This document shows positions 14,752 through 19,978 of a stretch of DNA of 19,978 nucleotides, piece after piece. The DNA is from Candidatus Sulfotelmatobacter sp. (GTDB lineage Bacteria; Acidobacteriota; Terriglobia; Terriglobales; Acidobacteriaceae). The notes under the pieces were generated by a model. The model was given only the letters and a program-made list of their open reading frames with translations. It was not told the origin of the DNA and made no database searches. The stretch spans positions 1-19,978 of the forward strand of contig JASHRB010000342.1 of assembly GCA_030037575.1 (NCBI GenBank). Direction: 5' to 3'. The translations under genes were made by a program, and so were the position numbers. How positions within the stretch are numbered: the stretch's first letter is position 1; each line of letters starts with the position of its first letter.

Positions 14752-16329
14752 CTAGATCTGCTGACCGAGGTTGGGGCGCAGGCTGAGCGTGCCATCATCG
14801 TTCAGCTTCTGCTGACAAGCCCACCGCACCGGATAGCGCATTCCTTTTACTTCAATCTCCGCTCTAAGTTTCAATCCTTCCCAATGGGCGACGTTGGGCA
14901 GCACGAACTGTGCCTGTCGAATCTTACCCGGCAGTGGATAGCCGGCGTCCAGACAACCGCTCTTGAGCGCCTTTCCATCCCGGCTCTCCACGGTCACCCT
15001 CAATACGCCCGGCACACCCGCGATTCCATCGTTTGCGAAGCCGGCAATCAGACCCAGGTAAGTTCCGTCCTTATAGCTCCAGATGAAAGACGGCCTCACC
15101 CGATAGCCAATACGGCGATTGATCCGGTCGAAGGCTGTCGGATAAGCGTGATAGTAGCTCAGCAGATTCTTTGCGCTGATCTGGTGAAAGTTCCACAGCG
15201 ACCAGTAATTCGCCCCAACATCCATGACATGCGCGATCATGTTTTCTGCCGGAGATATCCCTTCCGCAGCGGCGCTTGGATCGGGAGGTTTGCCCGGCAG
15301 CCCCTGCTCCAGCAATGCCGCGATCCAGGGTGGACGATTGCTGAGCGCTTCAATCTGCTCGTTCTCGATAAAGATGGTATCGCTGCGAATCCAATTGTGG
15401 CTGCGGACCGTGCGGTCCAGCAATTCCGCATTACCAACGCGGCTATAGTCCGGTTGTGTGTTGGTCAGTAGAGGAGTCTTTGAAAAGTGCTCGAGCTGGA
15501 CTTCGAGCATATGGATCCAGGTGCGCTCGGCTGTTGGGTAATCAGGAAAAGGATTGTTGGCAAACGGCCAAGTGTGCCCTTCACCCCAAAAGCCATACAT
15601 GAAGGTATCGATATATTCGATGATCGGACTGCCATCGAACTCCGCTGCCAGCAAGCCAACCAGCTCTGTGAATGCCTGCTGGAAAAAAGCATCGTCATAG
15701 CGCGGCTGATAACGCGCGTACGGGTTCTGCAAATATCTTTTCGCCTGCGCACGGCTTTCCTGATCGCTCAGGACCAGATCAACTTTCGGAACCTTCTCGA
15801 GAATAAAATCCGGGAGGGCGGCTTCGTGGGTGTAGTCGGGAGCGCACATCTGAATTCGCAATCCGACCCGCTTGTTGTTCTGCTTCGCCAATTCAAAAAC
15901 CAGGCTCAGATAATCGGGCATCTCCAGGCGTCCCGGCCGCGGCTGCAGTTCCCTCCACGTCGGACGGACATAAAGCTGCTGGCCCAAGGGAAATCGAACC
16001 AGGTCTTCGATGGCTTGCGCAATATTGTCCGACTTGATTTCCTCCGTGCCACTGTCTGCTGTGATATAGGTGACCAATCCCTTGCCATAGTTCGGCACCA
16101 CCTCTTCGGAAGAAGTAGTAGTCATCACCACATCGTCCGTGGGAATGACGGCATCCGGCGGGTATTGAGGAAACGGACCCTGATTGAGGCGATCGCTGAC
16201 TTGGGGACCGGAGCCGAAGTCATATTTCCCCCAGTTGTGGGCGGGAACCATCGCCTGCGCCTGACCCATTCCAAGTTCTGCAGCTACCGCAACCGCGACC
16301 GTACTTTTTAGAAAATCTCTGCGCTGCAT
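14752..16329 (-). CDS. Tat-signal TIM-barrel protein, DUF4832/GH42-like
   Basis: A 525-aa protein predicted to be exported by the Tat pathway: it begins MQRRDFLKST followed by an Ala-rich hydrophobic stretch. The mature part has features of a glycoside-hydrolase-type TIM barrel: YVRPTWRELQPRPG (about 120-133), the strand KRVGLRIQM (about 153-161), EYIDTFMYGFWGEGHTWP (about 238-255, with Glu250 at the place of a catalytic acid) and FIENEQIEA (about 320-328). The C-terminal part (about 400-525) looks like a beta-sandwich with SFIWSYKDGTYLGLIAGFANDG, as in DUF4832 proteins. The substrate is unknown. I chose the ATG at 16327-16329 because AGGAG (16339-16343) lies 9 nt upstream and the Tat motif follows directly. 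The same frame is open to 16914, but that part is pseudogene sequence. Confidence 0.8.
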   Translation of the reverse strand: MQRRDFLKSTVAVAVAAELGMGQAQAMVPAHNWGKYDFGSGPQVSDRLNQGPFPQYPPDAVIPTDDVVMTTTSSEEVVPNYGKGLVTYITADSGTEEIKSDNIAQAIEDLVRFPLGQQLYVRPTWRELQPRPGRLEMPDYLSLVFELAKQNNKRVGLRIQMCAPDYTHEAALPDFILEKVPKVDLVLSDQESRAQAKRYLQNPYARYQPRYDDAFFQQAFTELVGLLAAEFDGSPIIEYIDTFMYGFWGEGHTWPFANNPFPDYPTAERTWIHMLEVQLEHFSKTPLLTNTQPDYSRVGNAELLDRTVRSHNWIRSDTIFIENEQIEALSNRPPWIAALLEQGLPGKPPDPSAAAEGISPAENMIAHVMDVGANYWSLWNFHQISAKNLLSYYHAYPTAFDRINRRIGYRVRPSFIWSYKDGTYLGLIAGFANDGIAGVPGVLRVTVESRDGKALKSGCLDAGYPLPGKIRQAQFVLPNVAHWEGLKLRAEIEVKGMRYPVRWACQQKLNDDGTLSLRPNLGQQI

Positions 16330-16469
16330 CGGAATTATCTCCTGAGGTCCATTGAAATGGGCAGTGCCGCGTTTCTCACCGATTGTAGTATCTGCGGGCG
16401 CAGGTTGTGCCCGGAGTCTGTAGTTCTGAAATTGTGGAATCTGAAATCGGAATTCTGTTGGGGCAAGGT

Positions 16470-17275
16470 GCACTGGGTGCGACTTCATATCGGGCAGCAC
16501 AACCGTGGTTTCGACCCCGTCCCACAGATTCTGCAAGCGCAGGTTCTCATGGGCAGCGTCCTGATCGTCATGGTAGTCGGCGATGGGTACGGTGATGGCA
16601 CGCGTCTGCGCAGCGCCTTCCATCGCTCCCCGCGGTGCGCTCCTTCCCATGGCGGGCAGCAGCAGCGCATCTTTGCGCGCGCTCTCCACGGCTTCAATAA
16701 CCTCCCGTGCCCTGGCGTGCGCACGGCGTTGTAGCTCGCCCCATCGCCCATAACCACCGCAGGCCGAGGATGCCCCGGAAGAATTTGCTGCCTGGGTTCG
16801 CGGTCCAGGATGAAGTAGCCGCGGGAGCGAATGTAGTCTACGACCGGCTGCGGCTGCGCGCCAATCGATCCAACCACAGGTCCAAATCGGCGGTCGCGGC
16901 GGGCGCAATGGCACTGGCGGCTGCGGCTCCGGTTTGGCCCGAGGAGAGGCCGTTGACGTTCGGCGAAGGCGGGTTGATCAGCCCAAGCAGATGCGCCCCT
17001 GTGCCCTCGAGCTGCCCCCAGCCAAATGGCCTTCATCAGCATCCGGTCGTTCACCCTCGCCGGAGTCCGCGCTGCTTTTTCCGCCGCAGGAAGCGGCTCA
17101 ATACCGTCCTAGAAATGCGCCGCCAGAACGCGTCCGTCTTCCTCCTTCATCCCGGCAAGCCACTGCGCCAACATCATCTCCGGGTTCGGCGCCCAGTTTC
17201 CCTCATGGCCGCTGTGCAACCCGCGATGTGGGCCCTACACCGTGATCGACAGATGCCCATCCCCTCGCGCTCCAA
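16470..17275 (-). pseudogene. decayed M20-family metallopeptidase gene, 5' truncated
   Basis: Minus-strand translation gives the later two thirds of an M20/M25/M40-type peptidase in broken pieces. Frame 1 (from about 17275) reads GDGHLSITV, TAG (17235-17237), GPHRGLHSGHEGNWAPNPEM, then LAGMKEEDGRV, and a second TAG (17109-17111). Another frame gives LINPPSPNVNGLSSGQTG (around 16950). The first frame resumes with VVDYIRSRGYFILDREP (around 16830) and YNAVRT. A third frame ends with AITVPIADYHDDQDAAHENL and RLQNLWDGVET (to about 16490). Family sequences carry Tyr at both stop positions, and typically end in a segment like IANHDNNQHAANENLRLQNL. At least three frame changes and two stops mean it is dead. 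The N-terminal part with the first metal ligands is missing. It probably once stood upstream of, or in an operon with, the Tat protein gene. Confidence 0.82.
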
Positions 17276-17406
17276 AAACTGCCGCCCACTGCGCAAGAAC
17301 GACATTTGGCATTGCAATTTGGCTACCAGAGGGTTGATGATTCGTTCGCCGACTAGGATAGACCTCTGTAACAACCCGCAAAAATTCCAAGCCAAGGAGC
17401 TCTCTT
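17276..17406 (+). other. intergenic, presumed efflux-operon promoter region
   Basis: The divergent gap between the M20 remnant and the TolC gene. Candidate elements such as TTGATG followed by TAGGAT are spaced only 14 nt apart, too short for a normal promoter, so none is assigned. No repressor gene (TetR or MarR type) stands next to the operon on this side. Confidence 0.35.
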
Positions 17407-18855
17407 GTGGTTCCTTTACGAATAGCGCTGCGTTTTCTGTTGTCCGGAGTTCTGATTTGTGGGGCAGTGCCCTGTGGTGCGCAAACCAATTCAACCCCGC
17501 CGGCGAGCGCTCCCGGCCAAGCCATTCCGGGAACGAGTGGAGCCAGCACATTCGCGAGCAGCGTGCCAACCAAGGTTGTTCCGGGAGTGATGCAGCTTTC
17601 CCTGCAGGAGGCCATCGATCGCGGCCTGAGACACAATCTCGGATTGCTGCTCTCGCGGGCCGACACTGGTTTCGCCCGCGGACAACGCTGGGAGCAGTTG
17701 AGCGCCCTGTTGCCGCACGTAACCGCCGCGCCCTATGTGGCGGAATCAAAGCTGAATATTGATCAGTTGGGCTTTGCGGGTCTGGCCAGCATGTTCCATC
17801 TCTCGCCCTCGGTTGGTCCGTATTCTTACTTCGATGCGCGCGCCGCAGTCAGCGAAACCTTGTTCGACTGGCAGTCCATTAACGCCACCCGCGCGGCCAA
17901 TCAGAACGTAAAATCGGCCGACTACACGCTCCAGGATGCTCACGATCTGGTGGTGCTGGCCGTGGGCTACACCTATTTGCAGGCCATGGCCGACGCGGCC
18001 CGCATTGAAACCGCAGAGGCTCAGGTCAAGACGGCACAGAGCCTGTACGATCAAGCCGGTGATCAGGTGGTTGCAGGCACGGCAGCCGATATCGACGCGC
18101 TGCGCACCAAGGTCGAACTTCAGACCCGGCAGCAACAGCTGATCCAGGCCAAAAACGACTTTGCCATCCAGAAGCTGAGCGTAGCGCGCGTGATCGGCCT
18201 CGCTCCGGCCCAGGAATTTGAACTGACGGACAAGTCGCCATACCAGCCGTTTGCAGGAATAAGCGTTGAACAGGCCTTAAAACGCGCTTACCAGTCGCGC
18301 TCGGATTACCGGTCGGCGCTGGCCGATGTACGCGCGGCGGAACTGTTACGGAAGGCAGCCGCGGCCGGATATTTGCCGTCACTTTCGCTGGGCGCCGATT
18401 ACGGCGCCGGAGGCATCAATCCGTCGAATGCGACCCAGGTGTACGACGTGCGCGGGACGCTGTCGATCCCCATCTTCACCGGAAACAGCGTTCATGGCAA
18501 TGTTCAGCAGGCTGATGCCAAGCTGGAGCAGAGCCGTGAGCGGCTGGAAAGCCTGCGTGCTCAAATCGAGTCGGATGTGCGCAGCGCGCTACTGAACCTG
18601 CAGTCGTCGGCCGATCGCGTTACCGTGGCCCGCAGCAATATTGACTTGGCGGAACAAACCCTGGTTCAATCCGGCGATCGCTTCAGCGCCGACGTAACCG
18701 ACAGCGTGGAAGTGGTGCAGTCCCAAGAAGCGGTGGCGAGCGCGCACGAACAGTACATTTCCAGTCTTTATAACTATAACCTGGCCAAAATTTCCCTGGT
18801 TCGCGCCATGGGCATTGCCGAGCAGGGGGTCAGGGAATACTTCCGGGAGAAATGA
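17407..18855 (+). CDS. TolC-family outer-membrane efflux protein
   Basis: A 482-aa outer-membrane channel of the OEP/TolC type, the exit duct of tripartite efflux pumps. A signal peptide (about 1-25, ending GAQ) is followed by a proline/serine-rich linker. Two OEP repeats follow: the first begins LSLQEAIDRGLRHN (about 62-75) and the second VEQALKRAYQSRSDYRSAL (about 283-301). Each is made of long alpha-helices rich in Ala, Gln and Leu with beta segments such as YLPSLSLGADYG. The start is GTG at 17407, supported by AAGGAG (17394-17399) with a 7-nt spacer. The stop lies 2 nt before the next gene's start, so the two form an operon. The length is normal for the family and no damage is seen. The transported substrate cannot be read from sequence. 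Confidence 0.93.
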   Translation: MVPLRIALRFLLSGVLICGAVPCGAQTNSTPPASAPGQAIPGTSGASTFASSVPTKVVPGVMQLSLQEAIDRGLRHNLGLLLSRADTGFARGQRWEQLSALLPHVTAAPYVAESKLNIDQLGFAGLASMFHLSPSVGPYSYFDARAAVSETLFDWQSINATRAANQNVKSADYTLQDAHDLVVLAVGYTYLQAMADAARIETAEAQVKTAQSLYDQAGDQVVAGTAADIDALRTKVELQTRQQQLIQAKNDFAIQKLSVARVIGLAPAQEFELTDKSPYQPFAGISVEQALKRAYQSRSDYRSALADVRAAELLRKAAAAGYLPSLSLGADYGAGGINPSNATQVYDVRGTLSIPIFTGNSVHGNVQQADAKLEQSRERLESLRAQIESDVRSALLNLQSSADRVTVARSNIDLAEQTLVQSGDRFSADVTDSVEVVQSQEAVASAHEQYISSLYNYNLAKISLVRAMGIAEQGVREYFREK

Positions 18856-18857
18856 AC

Positions 18858-19978
18858 ATGGCGGACGAAACTCCCCTTCGATCTGCAGCTGAGACCGACC
18901 AGGAACTGCCCCTCGATGCTGTGGCGGCGCACAGGGCACCGGCTGCACGGCCAAAACCTGGGAGAAAATTCATGATTCTCGCTGCCGCCGCCTTGGTTGT
19001 TATCGCGGGCGTGCTGCTCTGGCGCTATTTCAGCAGTTACGAGTCGACGGACGACGCCCAGGCAGATGTGCATCTTTATCCCGTCAGCGCGCGGATCTCA
19101 GGGTATGTGGTGCAGGTCGACGTTGACGACAATCAGTGGGTCGAGAAGGGAACGGTACTGGTCGAGATCGACCCCACCGACTATGAGGTTGCGTTAACCC
19201 AGGCGCAAGCCAATCTAGCCAACGCCGAAGCGACCGCCCAGTCGCTGAACATCACAGTTCCGATCACCTCCGTGAATACAACCAGTCAATTGCAGTTCAC
19301 TGCCTCGGGGGTAGAGGATGCACGCGCTGCGGTCATCGCTGCTGAAAAGCAATTGGCTGCTGCTCATCAGCAAGTGGAGGCCGCGGAGGCGAACGATGTG
19401 AAAGCCCAAGATGATCTGCGCAGATATAAGCTGCTGGTGGAAAGGCGAGAAGTTTCACAGCAAATCTATGATCAGGCGCTCGCGACGGCGAGATCCAGCA
19501 CCGCCAACGTGGCGGGCGCGCAAGCCAGCGAATCCGCCGCGCAGCAATTTGTACAACAGGCGCAGAGTCGCCTAACCCAAGCGACGGCCAACCACCAATA
19601 TGCGCAGACCGGTCCACAACAAGTGTCTTCCACCAAGGCACGCGTGCAAGCCGCCATCGCCGACGTTCAGCAAAAGCGCGCGCTGCTACACCAGGCAGAG
19701 TTGAACCTGCAATACACCAAGATCGTTGCTCCGGTGAGCGGCGAAGTGAACAAAACCGTCGTCGTTGGCCTGAACGTGGAACCGGGGCAGCAACTGCTGA
19801 CCGTGGTGCCGCTCGACGAAGTGTGGGTGACGGCAAACTTCAAAGAGACCCAGCTCAGGCACATGCGGGTTGGACAGAGAGCGGAGATCCATGTGGATTC
19901 AACCGGCCGGACTCTGAAAGGCCACGTGGACAGCATCGCCGGGGCAACGGGTCCACTCTTCAGTTTGCTTCCCCCGGA
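18858..19978 (+). CDS. EmrA/HlyD-type membrane-fusion protein (3' end outside the window)
   Basis: An open frame of 373 codons that runs off the end of the window. The encoded periplasmic adaptor links an inner-membrane transporter to TolC. A cytoplasmic N-tail (1-37) is followed by one transmembrane helix (about 39-56), then ESTDDAQAD and a first half-barrel/lipoyl segment (VSARISGYVVQVDVDDNQWV, about 76-95). Next come long Ala/Gln-rich coiled-coil helices (about 108-280), then the second lipoyl half (TKIVAPVSGEV, about 286-296) and a beta-barrel piece (VWVTANFKETQL). The last residues (IAGATGPLFSLLPP) match the conserved region just before the C-terminus of EmrA proteins, so only a few dozen residues should be missing. 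GGGAGA (18845-18850) precedes the ATG by 7 nt, and the gap after the TolC gene is 2 nt. The next gene outside is expected to be an EmrB-like MFS or related transporter. Confidence 0.93.
   Translation, partial: MADETPLRSAAETDQELPLDAVAAHRAPAARPKPGRKFMILAAAALVVIAGVLLWRYFSSYESTDDAQADVHLYPVSARISGYVVQVDVDDNQWVEKGTVLVEIDPTDYEVALTQAQANLANAEATAQSLNITVPITSVNTTSQLQFTASGVEDARAAVIAAEKQLAAAHQQVEAAEANDVKAQDDLRRYKLLVERREVSQQIYDQALATARSSTANVAGAQASESAAQQFVQQAQSRLTQATANHQYAQTGPQQVSSTKARVQAAIADVQQKRALLHQAELNLQYTKIVAPVSGEVNKTVVVGLNVEPGQQLLTVVPLDEVWVTANFKETQLRHMRVGQRAEIHVDSTGRTLKGHVDSIAGATGPLFSLLPP

Noticed and set aside
16330..16914. N-terminal extension of the Tat protein to a 720-aa product
   Set aside because: The extension translates the tail of an M20 peptidase remnant plus a non-coding linker. 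A Tat signal peptide with its own ribosome-binding site begins at 16329.

Overview
This window most resembles the chromosome of a member of the Acidobacteriota (Terriglobia/Koribacter-like). That is inferred from gene style, not from a marker gene: a Ser/Thr kinase fused to a TolB-type propeller, an S53 protease with Ig-like repeats and a tail holding two hydrophobic segments, a TPR-secretin-cohesin protein, and moderately GC-rich DNA. No rRNA, tRNA, CRISPR array or intact mobile element was seen.

Layout. (1) 210-902 (+) is a DUF4397-type lipoprotein. It faces 940-3077 (-), an OmpR-family response regulator and its sensor histidine kinase, arranged as an operon with a 5-nt gap. (2) 3600-4079 (-) is a receiver-only response regulator. 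It diverges from 4273-6561 (+), a secretin with an N-terminal TPR part, a 22-residue serine-rich stretch and a C-terminal cohesin-like domain. (3) About 650 nt without an intact gene follow, ending in a leader that can fold into a pseudoknot. The next gene, 7215-10283 (+), is a large secreted S53 (sedolisin-type) protease. (4) 10480-11595 (+) is an exported PHB-depolymerase/LpqC-like esterase with a glycine-rich insert and Asn where the family normally has its catalytic His. (5) 11596-12083 holds a frameshifted ISL3-family transposase remnant and then a promoter with a perfect TATAAT box placed so close to the next start codon that the mRNA may be leaderless. (6) 12084-14687 (+) is a membrane Ser/Thr kinase with a PD40 propeller. 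(7) 14752-16329 (-) is a Tat-signal TIM-barrel, glycoside-hydrolase-like protein (DUF4832/GH42-like). Behind it lies a decayed M20-family metallopeptidase gene (about 16470-17275, -) with two in-frame TAG stops and at least three frameshifts. (8) 17407-18855 and 18858-end (+) are a TolC-family outer-membrane protein and an EmrA/HlyD-type membrane-fusion protein, the start of a multidrug-efflux operon that runs off the window.

Common themes are envelope sensing (two-component system, receiver protein, membrane kinase), export of degradative enzymes (protease, esterase, glycosidase-like protein) and efflux. The two pseudogenes show local gene decay and past IS activity. I found no clearly new multi-gene system. 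The items most worth checking are the protease leader RNA, the protease tail, the secretin-cohesin fusion, the possibly leaderless kinase promoter and the esterase active-site substitution.
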